Both the position numbers and the translations under genes were made by a program. 64,000 nucleotides of DNA from Clostridiales bacterium. Lineage in GTDB: Bacteria; Bacillota; Clostridia; Oscillospirales; Oscillospiraceae. How positions within the stretch are numbered: the stretch's first letter is position 1; each line of letters begins with the position of its first letter. The stretch lies in assembly GCA_022786965.1 (NCBI GenBank), contig JALFXH010000146.1, positions 62,001 to 126,000 of the forward strand. Reading direction: 5' to 3'. The notes under the pieces were generated by a model. The model ran no database searches and was not told where the DNA came from. It worked only from the letters and a program-made list of their open reading frames with translations. Below are positions 26,468 to 35,196 of the stretch, in pieces.

Positions 26468-26496
26468 TTTACAAACCTAAGAAAGCCTGCTATAAT
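26468..26496 (+). promoter_or_regulatory. tRNA-Arg promoter
   Basis: TTTACA (26468-26473), 17 bases, TATAAT (26491-26496), ending 19 bases before the tRNA. Confidence 0.8.
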
Positions 26497-26514
26497 AATT
26501 TGGCTTTGAAAAAT

Positions 26515-26590
26515 GCGCCGGTGGCTCAATGGATAGAGCATCGGATTCCGGTTCCGAGGGTTGGGGGTTCGAGTCCCTTCCGGCGTACCA
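26515..26590 (+). tRNA. tRNA-Arg (anticodon CCG)
   Basis: A 76-base cloverleaf. Acceptor stem GCGCCGG / CCGGCGT (first pair G-U), D arm GCTCAATGGATAGAGC, anticodon stem TCGGA / TCCGA with loop TTCCGGT giving anticodon CCG (reads CGG), T arm GGGGGTTCGAGTCCCTTC, and encoded CCA at 26588-26590. Confidence 0.93.
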
Positions 26591-26596
26591 AAGAAG

Positions 26597-26645
26597 AATA
26601 ATCCGAACCTTATCTCAGCAGGAGAAGGGTTCGGATTATTTTTAT
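26597..26645 (+). terminator. tRNA terminator
   Basis: AATAATCCGAACC (from 26597) pairs with GGTTCGGATTATT (to 26640), followed by TTTATAC. Confidence 0.8.
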
Positions 26646-26649
26646 ACTT

Positions 26650-26751
26650 GGGACTCGAAGAATAAAATGCAAGTGTCCGGTGGACACTTGCTCGGCGGCG
26701 GTTTGACGACGCCGACACCATAATGCTGCGAGTCCCTTCCGGCGTACCAAA
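26650..26751. repeat. tRNA-tail element with duplicated tRNA 3' end
   Basis: The 23-bp tRNA 3' end CGAGTCCCTTCCGGCGTACC-AAA (26570-26592) recurs exactly at 26729-26751. The stretch before it begins with GGGACTCGAA (26650-26659), the reverse complement of the tRNA T-loop arm, so the unit has inverted ends GGGACTCG / CGAGTCCC. Inside are the palindrome AAGTGTCCGGTGGACACTT and a CGGCG/CGCCG pair. It looks like a mobile-element scar or repeat anchored on a tRNA end. Confidence 0.7.
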
Positions 26752-26757
26752 AGCGGG

Positions 26758-27609
26758 TTATCCCATCCGGGATGACCCGCTGTTATCCGGCGTAGGCGTC
26801 CGGATGGTATTCAAAAAGTCGAGAATCAGCCGGTTGACCTCCTCCGGCGCGTCGGTGTTGGAATTGTGCCCCGCGCCTTTGAGCCAGTAAAGCGGGTGTC
26901 CTTCTTCCTTCGTCCACCGGCGGTTATACCGTTTTGAGGAACCGGCGGCGTCCTTTTCGCCGCAGAGAAGCATCGCGGGGCAGTCGATTTTGTATTCCGG
27001 GCGGGCCTCCACCGCTTCACCCAGAATGCGGTAGCCGTGGACGGTCAGATCCAGAAAGCTTTCCCGGTCATAGACCGCCCATGTCCGTTCCATCAGTGCC
27101 CGACCGTAGGCGGTCCGGGAGGTGCCCGAAATGCCCCATTTCAGAAGCCATTTCCACGGGATGATTTCGTACATCCACCGGGTATCCTTCAGCAGGGCCA
27201 GCTCCCAGCCCGAAAAATACTTCCGGCTCAAGGACGCGGAATCGATGGACACAAAGCCGGATACGGTTCCGGGATACAGAGCAATGTAGCACTGGGCAAT
27301 ATAGCCCCCCAGGGACTGACCGATCAGCACCGGGCGTTCGATGCCCTCATTTTCCAGAATCCCGTGGAGATACCGGGCCATGTCGTCCAGCGAAAAATCC
27401 AGCGCGAAGGGCCGGGAGGCGGCATGGGCCGGGGCGTCCCAGACCAGCCGGTTGTAGTCGGGGAAGGCCGGAATCTGCTTGTCAAACAGGTGGTGGTCGG
27501 CGGTGAGACCCGGCAGGAACACCAGACAGGGTTTCCCGGAATCTCCCGGCGTGAGCCAGTAGTGGATATCTCCGGATGGGGTCCGGTAGATTTTTCCTTG
27601 CGTACTCAT
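26758..27609 (-). CDS. Alpha/beta-fold hydrolase
   Basis: A 283-residue alpha/beta hydrolase. The nucleophile elbow GQSLGGY is near residue 96, the oxyanion HG-type strand is LVFLPGLTADHH, the acid is in LLCGEKDAA, and the catalytic His is in GAGHNSNTDAPEE. The substrate cannot be predicted; the general layout is that of small-ester or carbon-carbon hydrolases. The ATG at 27609 follows CAGGAGGTG; longer in-frame starts lack a ribosome binding site. Confidence 0.85.
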   Translation of the reverse strand: MSTQGKIYRTPSGDIHYWLTPGDSGKPCLVFLPGLTADHHLFDKQIPAFPDYNRLVWDAPAHAASRPFALDFSLDDMARYLHGILENEGIERPVLIGQSLGGYIAQCYIALYPGTVSGFVSIDSASLSRKYFSGWELALLKDTRWMYEIIPWKWLLKWGISGTSRTAYGRALMERTWAVYDRESFLDLTVHGYRILGEAVEARPEYKIDCPAMLLCGEKDAAGSSKRYNRRWTKEEGHPLYWLKGAGHNSNTDAPEEVNRLILDFLNTIRTPTPDNSGSSRMG

Positions 27610-27792
27610 GAAAGCACCTCCTGATAGGGGCATCATAGCACTTTGGGTTCGAAAGTCAAGGCGGATATCAAGAAACGACACAAACTCCTCGATTTCGCGC
27701 CCCTGCGTGCAAGGCCTTCTGTGAAACTGCCCAAAAAGGAATGTGCCAGATTGTGGAAACTGCGGAACTTTTGTTTAACACGAAAATAATGG

Positions 27793-27852
27793 TTGATTTC
27801 TTTCGAAACTTGAGCTAAACTCAAGTCATGGAAGCGTTGGAATCGTTTCCAA
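27793..27852 (+). promoter_or_regulatory. Sugar-operon promoter with two operators
   Basis: TTGATT (27793-27798), 17 bases, TAAACT (27816-27821). The palindrome ACTTGAG-CTAAA-CTCAAGT (27808-27826) covers the -10. TTGGAATCGTTTCCAA (27837-27852), a LacI/CcpA-type operator with a central CG, lies just downstream. The LacI-family regulator at 31450 and a CcpA-like protein are candidate binders. The rest of the 288-bp gap 27610-27897 shows nothing else clear. Confidence 0.65.
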
Positions 27853-27897
27853 AATTATAAGAGGGTTCAACCCAACAATAGTATAGGAGGAAACATA

Positions 27898-29250
27898 ATG
27901 AAAAAGCTGATTGCTATGCTGCTGGCTCTGGTTATGGTTCTGGGCCTGGCTGCCTGCGGCGGTTCTTCCGCCCCTGCCGCTACTCAGGCTCCCGCCGCCG
28001 ACGCAGCACCCGCCACTGAGGCTGCTGCCCCCGCTGCTGCGGGCCGCGTCTACTACCTGAACTTCAAGCCCGAGGCAGACGCTGCCTGGCAGGAACTGGC
28101 CGCTACCTACACCGCTCAGACCGGTGTCGAGGTCAAGGTTGTTACCGCTGCCGGCGGCAACTACTCCGACACCCTGAACGCCGAGATGGCCAAGTCTGAT
28201 GCCCCCACCCTGTTCCAGTGCGGCAACGCCCAGGGCCTGGCTGACTGGAATGACTACTGCCTGGACTTCACCGGCACCAAGGTGCTGGATGAGATGACCA
28301 CCAGCGACTTTAACCTGGTTGACGACACCGGCGCTGTGAAGGCCATTGGCTACTGCTACGAGGCCTTCGGCATCATCGTGAACACCGCTCTGCTGGAGAA
28401 GGCCGGTCACTCTCTGGACGAGATCAAGGACTTCGCTTCCCTGAAGGCTGTCGCTGACGACATCCACGCCAACGCCGCTACTCTGGGCTTCGACGCCTTC
28501 ACCTCCGCCGGTCTGGACGGCTCCTCTTCCTGGCGTTTCTCCGGCCACCTGGCCAATATGCCCCTGTTCTACGAGTTCCGCGATGACGGTGTGACCAAGC
28601 AGCCCGCCGCCATCACCGGCGCTTATCTGGACAACTTCCGCAACATCTGGGATCTGTACATCACCGATTCCGCTACCGCTCCCGCTTCTCTGCCCACCGC
28701 TACCGGCGACATGGCCGAGGCTGAGTTCGGCGAAGGCAAGGCCGTGTTCTATCAGAACGGTACTTGGGAGTTCGCGAACCTGACCAAGGACAAGTTCTCT
28801 ATGAACCCCGCTGATCTGGCTATGATCCCCATCTACTGCGGCGTGGCTGGCGAAGAGAAGTCTGGCCTGGCCTGCGGCACCGAGAACTGCTGGGCTGTCA
28901 ACGCCAAGGCTTCTCAGGCCGACATCGACGCGACTCTGGACTTCATCTACTGGGTCGTCACCTCTGACGAGGGCACCAAGATGATGGCTGAGCAGTTCGG
29001 CCCCATCCCCTTCAAGAACGCCAAGGAATCCGAGAACGTGTTCTTCAACGACGCCAACGCCTACATGGCTGACGGCAACTACACCGTGACCTGGGCTTTC
29101 AACCATACTCCCAACGTGGACGCATGGAGAGCTACCGTTGTCACCGCTCTGACCAAGTATTCCACCGCTCCCTCCGACGCCACCTGGGCTGAGGTTGTGA
29201 CCGCTTTCGTGGACGGCTGGGCCTACGAGTACGAAATGGCTCAGGGTTAA
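27898..29250 (+). CDS. Sugar ABC transporter substrate-binding lipoprotein
   Basis: Family 1 (MalE-type) extracellular solute-binding protein of 450 residues. It has a lipoprotein signal peptide ending in LGLAACGG (lipobox cysteine near residue 19), then an Ala/Pro-rich linker (about 22-48), then the two-lobed binding domain. Codon use is strikingly restricted (GCC/GCT, CTG, AAG), as in highly expressed genes. The neighbouring malQ suggests maltodextrins as ligand, by inference. TAGGAGGAAAC precedes the ATG. Confidence 0.9.
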   Translation: MKKLIAMLLALVMVLGLAACGGSSAPAATQAPAADAAPATEAAAPAAAGRVYYLNFKPEADAAWQELAATYTAQTGVEVKVVTAAGGNYSDTLNAEMAKSDAPTLFQCGNAQGLADWNDYCLDFTGTKVLDEMTTSDFNLVDDTGAVKAIGYCYEAFGIIVNTALLEKAGHSLDEIKDFASLKAVADDIHANAATLGFDAFTSAGLDGSSSWRFSGHLANMPLFYEFRDDGVTKQPAAITGAYLDNFRNIWDLYITDSATAPASLPTATGDMAEAEFGEGKAVFYQNGTWEFANLTKDKFSMNPADLAMIPIYCGVAGEEKSGLACGTENCWAVNAKASQADIDATLDFIYWVVTSDEGTKMMAEQFGPIPFKNAKESENVFFNDANAYMADGNYTVTWAFNHTPNVDAWRATVVTALTKYSTAPSDATWAEVVTAFVDGWAYEYEMAQG

Positions 29251-29262
29251 TCTCACAGCACG

Positions 29263-29363
29263 AAGGGCGGGCATTTGCCCGCCCTTTCCCGCAATCCGGC
29301 TTTGGAGAAGGGCAAAGCGCCCCCCTCGCGGCATTCCGGAGACGCTTTGCCGTTCTCCAAAGC
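29263..29363 (+). promoter_or_regulatory. Two hairpins between binding protein and permease genes
   Basis: AAGGGCGGGC / GCCCGCCCTT (29263-29286) is followed by a 21-bp inverted pair with one mismatch, 29299-29319 against 29343-29363 (GCTTTGGAGAAGGGCAAAGC type). Such structures commonly stabilise the 5' message or reduce read-through, giving more binding protein than permease. That role is inferred. Confidence 0.6.
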
Positions 29364-29397
29364 AAGACGATAATTTGTGAAAGAAAGGGAGATCATC

Positions 29398-30294
29398 TTG
29401 GCAAAAAAGAAACAGGACGGGAACCTGGTGCAGCGTCCCATCCGCAAATTCGCACCCGTTTTCATTCTGCCCACATTCCTGGCCTTCATTATTGGCTTCG
29501 TCTGGCCCTTCATTCAGGGCATTTACCTGTCCTTCTGCAACTTTAACACTCCCCAGGACGCTCAGTGGGTTGGCATCAAGAACTACCTGAAGGTGTTCAC
29601 CGACGCCGGCTTCCTGAACGCCTTTAAGAACACCGCCGCCTTTGCCGTGGTGTCCATTATCCTGATCAATGTCATCGCCTTCATGATTGCCTACGCCCTG
29701 ACTCAGAAAATTCGGGGCGCAAACCTGTTCCGCACCGTCTTCTTCATGCCCAACCTGATTGGCGGCGTGGTGCTGGGCTACATCTGGAGCATGATCTTCG
29801 ACGGCATCCTCTCCAAATACGGTACTTACCTCACCGCCAACGGCACCTACGGCTTCTGGGGCCTGGTGATTCTGGTTGCCTGGCAGCAGATCGGCTACAT
29901 GATGATCATCTACATCGCAGGCCTGCAGGCCATTCCTGAGGATATGATGGAGGCCGCCAAGATCGACGGCGCCAACGGCTCTCAGACCCTGTTCCAGGTG
30001 GTCATCCCCAACGTGATGCCCGCCATCACTACCTGCACCTTCCTGACGCTGACCAACTCCTTCAAGATGTTCGACCAGAACATGGCCCTGACCGGCGGTC
30101 TGCCCTCCGTCATGGTTCCCGGCGGCAAGATCAATGTCACCGAGCTGCTGGCGCTGAACATCTACTCCACCTACAATATCAACAAGAAGTGGCACGGCGT
30201 GGCCCAGGCCAAGGCTGTTGTGTTCTTCATTCTGGTTGCTGTGCTGGCCATTGCCCAGCAGGCGGCTACCCGCAGTAAGGAGGTTCAGCAGTAA
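29398..30294 (+). CDS. Sugar ABC transporter permease (MalF/UgpA type)
   Basis: A 298-residue inner-membrane permease with six predicted helices. The EAA loop that contacts the ATPase reads MEAAKIDGANGSQTLFQVV near residue 180. The start is a TTG at 29398, nine bases after AAAGGGAG; the upstream GTG lacks a site. It overlaps the next permease by one base (TAATG). No ATP-binding subunit is in the cluster, so a shared MsmK/UgpC-type ATPase from elsewhere is likely. Confidence 0.9.
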   Translation: MAKKKQDGNLVQRPIRKFAPVFILPTFLAFIIGFVWPFIQGIYLSFCNFNTPQDAQWVGIKNYLKVFTDAGFLNAFKNTAAFAVVSIILINVIAFMIAYALTQKIRGANLFRTVFFMPNLIGGVVLGYIWSMIFDGILSKYGTYLTANGTYGFWGLVILVAWQQIGYMMIIYIAGLQAIPEDMMEAAKIDGANGSQTLFQVVIPNVMPAITTCTFLTLTNSFKMFDQNMALTGGLPSVMVPGGKINVTELLALNIYSTYNINKKWHGVAQAKAVVFFILVAVLAIAQQAATRSKEVQQ

Positions 30295-31151
30295 TGAAAA
30301 ACAAGAAGATCGAGCAGTATACACCTCTGAGCCGGGTGCTGACCGTTGTATTCCTGCTTCTGAGCATTGCCTGGCTGTTCCCCATTTTTGAGGTCATCAT
30401 CAACTCCCTCAAGGAGAACGCCTACGTCAACCTGAACCCCTTTGCGCTGCCCAATTCCGACAGCTTTGTTGGCTTCGCCAACTACATCAAGGGCATGACC
30501 TTCGGCAACTACCCCTTCCTGAAGTCTGTCAGCTACAGCCTGTTCATCACGGTGGCCTCCGTGTTCCTGATCCTGCTGTTCTGCTCCATGTCCGCATGGT
30601 ACATTGCCCGGGTTAACAGCACCATGAGCAAGGTTTTCTACTACCTGTGCCTGTTTTCCATGATCGTCCCCTTCCAGATGGTCATGTTCACCCTGACCTT
30701 CACCGCCGACAAGCTGAAGCTGAACACCCCCTTCACGATCCCCATCGTGTATCTGGGCTTCGGCGCCGGTCTTGCCATCTTCATGTTCCTGGGCTTTGTC
30801 AAGGGCCTGCCTCTGGAAATTGAGGAAGCTGCCGCCATCGACGGCTGCGGCCCTCTGCGCACCTTCTTCCTGGTGGTGCTGCCCATGCTGAAGCCCACCA
30901 TGATCAGTGTCGGCATTCTGGAACTGATGTGGGTCTGGAACGACTATCTGCTGCCATACCTGGTACTGGACCGTACCAAGTACATGACCATCCCCATCCA
31001 TGTGCAGTATCTGAAGGGCAGCTACGGCTCTGTGGATATGGGCGCCACCATGGCAGTCATCATGCTGAGCATCATCCCCATCATTCTGGTGTACATCTTC
31101 TGCCAGAAGCACATCATCAAGGGCGTTGCCGCCGGCGCCGTCAAAGGCTAG
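30294..31151 (+). CDS. Sugar ABC transporter permease (MalG/UgpE type)
   Basis: A 285-residue partner permease with six predicted helices. The EAA loop is EIEEAAAIDGCGPLRTFFLV near residue 176. AAGGAGG at the end of the preceding gene is its ribosome binding site. The stop codon is followed at once by a family B repeat, which may help end the transcript. Confidence 0.9.
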   Translation: MKNKKIEQYTPLSRVLTVVFLLLSIAWLFPIFEVIINSLKENAYVNLNPFALPNSDSFVGFANYIKGMTFGNYPFLKSVSYSLFITVASVFLILLFCSMSAWYIARVNSTMSKVFYYLCLFSMIVPFQMVMFTLTFTADKLKLNTPFTIPIVYLGFGAGLAIFMFLGFVKGLPLEIEEAAAIDGCGPLRTFFLVVLPMLKPTMISVGILELMWVWNDYLLPYLVLDRTKYMTIPIHVQYLKGSYGSVDMGATMAVIMLSIIPIILVYIFCQKHIIKGVAAGAVKG

Positions 31152-31225
31152 GCCGCAGGGCGGCCGGCCAATGCGTGACGAAGCTGGTCTGTATTCGTTA
31201 CACCATTGGGCACCGCTCGGTAACG
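31151..31225 (+). repeat. Family B repeat
   Basis: The unit starts at the permease stop (GGCCGCAGGGCGGCCGGCCA...CGTGACGAA...CACCATTGGGC). It is diverged from the copies at 14289, 20228 and 49728. The 298-bp gap 31152-31449 consists of this, a family A element and the lacI leader. Confidence 0.65.
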
Positions 31226-31261
31226 TTGCCGCTCTGTGATTGTGGCAAAAAACTGACAATG

Positions 31262-31395
31262 CGTAGGGCGGGGTCATGACCCCGCCGACGCACCTGTTTT
31301 TTAGGAAAGCATACCTTCGTGGTATGCACTTTCCGCATTGTATTGAATCAAATCGTATATCCAATGGGTTCGGCGGAGTCATGACTCCGCCCTAC
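31262..31395. repeat. MITE-like element, family A copy 3
   Basis: A 134-bp element with ends CGTAGGGCGGGGTCATGACC and GGAGTCATGACTCCGCCCTA-C. The interior contains its own hairpin (AAAGCATACC...GGTATGCACTTT). Confidence 0.75.
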
Positions 31396-31449
31396 AACTA
31401 ATAACTCCACTTTTCACTCTCCACACTCAGATAAAGGAGGCTTGCCGAT

Positions 31450-32460
31450 ATGACGATCAAGGATCTTGCCGCCAAAACCGGCTATGCCGTAGGAACCGTC
31501 TCCCGTGCCCTGAACAATCATCCCAACGTCAGCGAAAAGGCCCGAACCGCCATTTTACAGGCGGCTCAGGAGATGGATTTTGAGATCAATCTCAACGCCA
31601 AGCAGCTTAAGCAGACCCATTCCAATACCGTTCTGGTGGTGGTCAAGGGCATCGGCAACGAGCTGTTCGGCGAGATGGTGGAGTCCATTCAGCACTTGAT
31701 TGCCCAGACCCGCTACCAGCTGGTGGTGGACTACATGGACGAGGATGCCAACGAGGTGGCCCGGGCGGTGCAGCTGTGTCGGGAGAAAAAGCCTCTGGGC
31801 ATTCTCTTCTTAGGCGGCATCAACGAGCATTTCCGCCAGGACTTCGCGTCCATTGATATCCCCTGCGTGGTGGTGACCAATGACGCCTCCGCGCTTTCCT
31901 TTGAGAATCTATCCAGCGTCACCACCGATGACCGTGAGGCGGGGCGCTGCGCCGTTGAGATGCTGATTGCTCTGGGCCACCAGAAGATTGCGGTCATCGG
32001 CGGCGACTGCCAGGTGTCCGACACCAGCCGCCTGCGATTCGAGGGCTGCGTCAAAGCCTTCGCCGACCACGGCATTCCCTTCGACCCTCAGCGGGACTAT
32101 CAGGGCGTGCGCTTTTCCTATCAGGACGGCTACCAGGCTACGAAAGCGCTGCTGGCTTCCGGCCGGGAGTTCACTGCCCTGTTCGCCAGCGCGGACGTGA
32201 TGGCCATTGGCGCCATCCGGGCTTTGCGGGAATCCGGCAAGCGGGTGCCGGAGGACGTATCCGTCATGGGCATGGACGGCCTGCCCATCGGTGACTATCT
32301 GGTGCCCCAGCTGACCACGGTGGCCCAGTCTGTCAGTTCCATGGCCCAGCGCAGCGTGGAAATTCTTCTGGGAAGCATTGAGGACGGCGATAAGGCCCAG
32401 CACGAGACCATTCCCTTCCGGATCTACCGCCGGGAAAGTGTCCGGGAGCTGCAAGAATAA
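31450..32460 (+). CDS. LacI-family transcriptional regulator
   Basis: A 336-residue repressor. The N-terminal helix-turn-helix is MTIKDLAAKTGYAVGTVSRA, with the hinge helix NLNAKQLKQ near residue 55. It is followed by a periplasmic-binding-protein-like effector domain (about residues 60-330). It sits between the sugar transporter and malQ and is the obvious candidate to bind the palindrome at 27837-27852. AAAGGAGGC precedes the ATG. Confidence 0.9.
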   Translation: MTIKDLAAKTGYAVGTVSRALNNHPNVSEKARTAILQAAQEMDFEINLNAKQLKQTHSNTVLVVVKGIGNELFGEMVESIQHLIAQTRYQLVVDYMDEDANEVARAVQLCREKKPLGILFLGGINEHFRQDFASIDIPCVVVTNDASALSFENLSSVTTDDREAGRCAVEMLIALGHQKIAVIGGDCQVSDTSRLRFEGCVKAFADHGIPFDPQRDYQGVRFSYQDGYQATKALLASGREFTALFASADVMAIGAIRALRESGKRVPEDVSVMGMDGLPIGDYLVPQLTTVAQSVSSMAQRSVEILLGSIEDGDKAQHETIPFRIYRRESVRELQE

Positions 32461-32536
32461 ACAACACATCGTAGCGCGGGGGCATAACCGCGCACTACGG
32501 ATGGTATGCATTTTTTAGAGCAAGGAGATTCATCCT

Positions 32537-34018
32537 ATGCGAGAAAGCGGAATTTTGATGCACATTACCTCCCTGCCCGGGCCTTACGGCGTGGGCACCA
32601 TGGGAAAAAGCGCCTATCATTTCGTGGATTTTTTGGAAAAGGCAGGACAGTCCGTCTGGCAGATTCTGCCCTTGAATCCCACGGGCTATGGAGACTCCCC
32701 CTATCAGTCCTTCTCCGCCTTTGCCGGCAATCCTTATCTCATTGATCTGAACACGTTGGTGCGGGAGGGACTGCTGGAAGCGGGAGAGCCGGAGGCAGTG
32801 AACTGGGGGGAAAACCCCGGACGGGTCAGCTTCGGCAGGCTCTACGAGGAGCGGGGAAAGCTGCTCCACCTGGCCTACAGCCGGTTCACCCCGGATGAAA
32901 GCTACACCGCCTTTCTGGAGGAAAACGCCCGGTGGCTGCCAGACTACGCCCTGTTTATGGCTTTGAAGGAAGCAAACGGCGGCGCGTCCTGGCTTCAGTG
33001 GCCGGAGGACCTGCGGCAGCGCGAAGCCGACGCGCTGGAAGCGGCCCGAAAGGCCCACGCGGACGAGATTGGCTACCACAGCTTTGTGCAGTACCTGTTC
33101 TTCCGCCAGTGGAAGGCGCTGCGGGGCTACGCGAACGGGAAAGGCATCCGCGTCATCGGCGATGTGCCCATCTATGTGCCCCTGGATTCCGCCGACGTAT
33201 GGGTAAACTATAAACTGTTTCAGCTGGACGAGACTCGGCATCCCACTGTGGTGGCTGGCTGTCCCCCGGACGGCTTCACCGCCGACGGCCAGCTCTGGGG
33301 CAATCCCATCTACGACTGGCAGGCCATGGCGGACACCGGCTATGAATGGTGGGTGAGGCGTCTCACCGCTGCCGCCGGGATGTACGATGTGGTGCGCTTC
33401 GACCATTTCCGTGGCTTTGAAAGCTACTGGTCCGTGCCCGCCGGGGACAAAACCGCCCGGAACGGGCAATGGGTCAAAGGCCCGGGCATGGACTTTATCC
33501 GCGCGGTGCGCAAGGCGCTGCCGGAGCTGGATTTCATCGCCGAGGATCTGGGCTTTGTCACCCCGGAGGTTCGCCAGCTTCAGCTGGACTCCGGCTATCC
33601 CGGCATGAAGGTGCTGGAATTCGCCTTTGACTCCCGGGAGGAGAGCGACTATCTGCCCCACCTGTATCCGGTGGACTCCGTGTGCTACACCGGTACCCAC
33701 GACAACGTAACGCTGAAGCAGTGGTTTGACGAGGCAAGCCGCCAGGATAAGGCCTACGCCAAAGCCTACATGGGCCTGAACCGGTCCGAGGGCAATGTGT
33801 GGGGCATGATCCGGGGTGGTATGAGCAGCGTTTCCCGGCTGTTTGTGGCCCAGATGCAGGACTATCTGGAACTGGGCGGAGAGGCCCGGATGAACTTCCC
33901 CGGCACCCTGTCCAGCGCCAACTGGACCTGGCGGGCTACTGAGGGCTTCGATTCTGATAAGCTGGCGAAGAAGATCCGCAAGATGACCGGTCTGTACGGC
34001 AGACTGAAACGAAGCTGA
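32537..34018 (+). CDS. malQ: 4-alpha-glucanotransferase
   Basis: Amylomaltase (GH77) that rearranges maltodextrins. It has 493 residues. The family N-terminus GILMHITSLPGPYGVGTMG, the PLNPTGYGDSPYQSFSAFAGNP substrate loop, the nucleophile region VRFDHFRGFESYW, the acid/base in DFIAEDLG and YTGTHDN are all present. AAGGAG precedes the ATG. Its position after the lacI gene supports alpha-glucan use by this locus. Confidence 0.95.
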   Translation: MRESGILMHITSLPGPYGVGTMGKSAYHFVDFLEKAGQSVWQILPLNPTGYGDSPYQSFSAFAGNPYLIDLNTLVREGLLEAGEPEAVNWGENPGRVSFGRLYEERGKLLHLAYSRFTPDESYTAFLEENARWLPDYALFMALKEANGGASWLQWPEDLRQREADALEAARKAHADEIGYHSFVQYLFFRQWKALRGYANGKGIRVIGDVPIYVPLDSADVWVNYKLFQLDETRHPTVVAGCPPDGFTADGQLWGNPIYDWQAMADTGYEWWVRRLTAAAGMYDVVRFDHFRGFESYWSVPAGDKTARNGQWVKGPGMDFIRAVRKALPELDFIAEDLGFVTPEVRQLQLDSGYPGMKVLEFAFDSREESDYLPHLYPVDSVCYTGTHDNVTLKQWFDEASRQDKAYAKAYMGLNRSEGNVWGMIRGGMSSVSRLFVAQMQDYLELGGEARMNFPGTLSSANWTWRATEGFDSDKLAKKIRKMTGLYGRLKRS

Positions 34019-34043
34019 GATTTCAGGCCAAAAAATTGTATCC

Positions 34044-34087
34044 GCCCAGCTGTTCAAGGTCAGGCAAGTGACCTTGAACAGCTGGGC
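34044..34087 (+). terminator. Long hairpin after malQ
   Basis: A 19-bp perfect stem (34044-34062 with 34069-34087; GCCCAGCTGTTCAAGGTCA) has loop GGCAAG. It is followed by TTCCCTTATTCT. Confidence 0.8.
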
Positions 34088-34113
34088 TTCCCTTATTCTG
34101 CCGCACCCTATTT

Positions 34114-34168
34114 TTGACCAAAACTTTACAATCTCCGCCTTTCGGATTTTACATGGGGCCTTTATGAT
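34114..34168 (+). promoter_or_regulatory. pstS promoter with PhoP-type repeats
   Basis: TTGACC (34114), TTTACA (34125, 11 bases on), TTTCGG (34140) and TTTACA (34148) are arranged exactly as in the pstC promoter at 35197. A -10 like TATGAT occurs at 34163-34168. The spacing and sequence resemble the TT-ACA direct repeats bound by PhoP in Bacillus. Confidence 0.65.
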
Positions 34169-34219
34169 GGGATGCGTAAAGGATGCAAGTCCCAAACATA
34201 TATTAAGGAGATTATGAAA

Positions 34220-35116
34220 ATGAAACGTGTTATTTGTACTGTTCTGTGCCTGATTCTGGCGCTGAGCCTGGCCGCCTGCGGTCAGAAGACCGAGCCGGTG
34301 GTAACAACCGCCGCCCCCGCTGCAGTTCCTGCCGCAACGGAAGCACCCGCTGCTACCGAGGCGCCCGCCGCGCCCGCCAAGCTGTCCGGCACCGTGTCCA
34401 CCGACGGCTCCACCTCCATGGAGAAGGTTATCGGCGCCCTGGGCGAGGCCTTTATGGAGGCTGAGCCGGGCGTGACCTTTACCTACAACCCCACTGGTTC
34501 CAGTGCGGGCATTCAGGCCGTGCAGGAAGGCCGCTGCGACATCGGCTTAAGCTCCCGCGCCCTGAAGGACGAGGAGAAAGCCGCCGGCCTGACCGAAACG
34601 GTGCTGGCCTACGATGGCATCGCCATGATTGTGAACCCTGCCAACAAGGTGGACAGCCTGACCCTTGCCCAGATTGCCGATATCTACACCGGTAAGATCA
34701 GCAACTGGTCGGAAGTGGGCGGCGAGGATGCCGAAATCGTCCTGATTGGACGGGAAGCCGGCTCCGGCACCCGCAGCGGCTTTGAGGAAATTGTGGAGGT
34801 CAAGGACCTGTGCAAGTACCGTCAGGAGCTTAGCTCCACCGGTGACGTGATTACCACCGTTGCCCAGAACCCCGGCGCCATCGGCTATGCCTCTCTTGCC
34901 TCCGTCAAGGATACCGTCAAGGCCGTAAAGGTTGGCGGCGTGACCCCCAGTGAAGCCACCGTCAAGGACGGCACCTACGCCATCCAGCGTCCCTTCGTGC
35001 TGGCCACCAAGACGGACGCCAAGCTGAACGACGCGGCTCAGGCCTTCTTCGACTACGTTACCTCCGCCGATGCCAATGAGATCATCGTGGCAGCCGGTGT
35101 GGTTCCCGCAAACTGA
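34220..35116 (+). CDS. pstS: Phosphate ABC transporter substrate-binding lipoprotein
   Basis: High-affinity phosphate-binding lipoprotein of 298 residues. The signal peptide ends in LSLAACGQ, then comes an Ala/Thr/Pro-rich linker with repeated EAPAAT units. The mature domain has STDGSTSME, NPTGSSAGI and GREAGSGTRSGFE, the phosphate-binding loops. The ATG at 34220 has AAGGAG nine bases upstream, while the ATG at 34214 is only three bases away. It is separated from pstC by a hairpin and a second Pho-type promoter. Confidence 0.93.
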   Translation: MKRVICTVLCLILALSLAACGQKTEPVVTTAAPAAVPAATEAPAATEAPAAPAKLSGTVSTDGSTSMEKVIGALGEAFMEAEPGVTFTYNPTGSSAGIQAVQEGRCDIGLSSRALKDEEKAAGLTETVLAYDGIAMIVNPANKVDSLTLAQIADIYTGKISNWSEVGGEDAEIVLIGREAGSGTRSGFEEIVEVKDLCKYRQELSSTGDVITTVAQNPGAIGYASLASVKDTVKAVKVGGVTPSEATVKDGTYAIQRPFVLATKTDAKLNDAAQAFFDYVTSADANEIIVAAGVVPAN

Positions 35117-35131
35117 ACAACCGTAATCCGC

Positions 35132-35156
35132 AAGGGAGGGCCGATGGCCCTCCCTT
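35132..35156 (+). terminator. Hairpin after pstS
   Basis: The 11-bp perfect stem AAGGGAGGGCC / GGCCCTCCCTT has loop GAT. There is no T tract, so partial termination or message stabilisation is more likely than complete termination. Confidence 0.6.
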
Positions 35157-35196
35157 CGGCGTCTGGCTCATGAGTTTCCGCCGCGCGCACAAGGAT

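Noticed and set aside
27826..30324. 832-residue minus-strand frame across the sugar transporter
   Set aside because: It is antisense to three well-supported genes, has no domain pattern, and arises from the biased codon use of those highly expressed genes.
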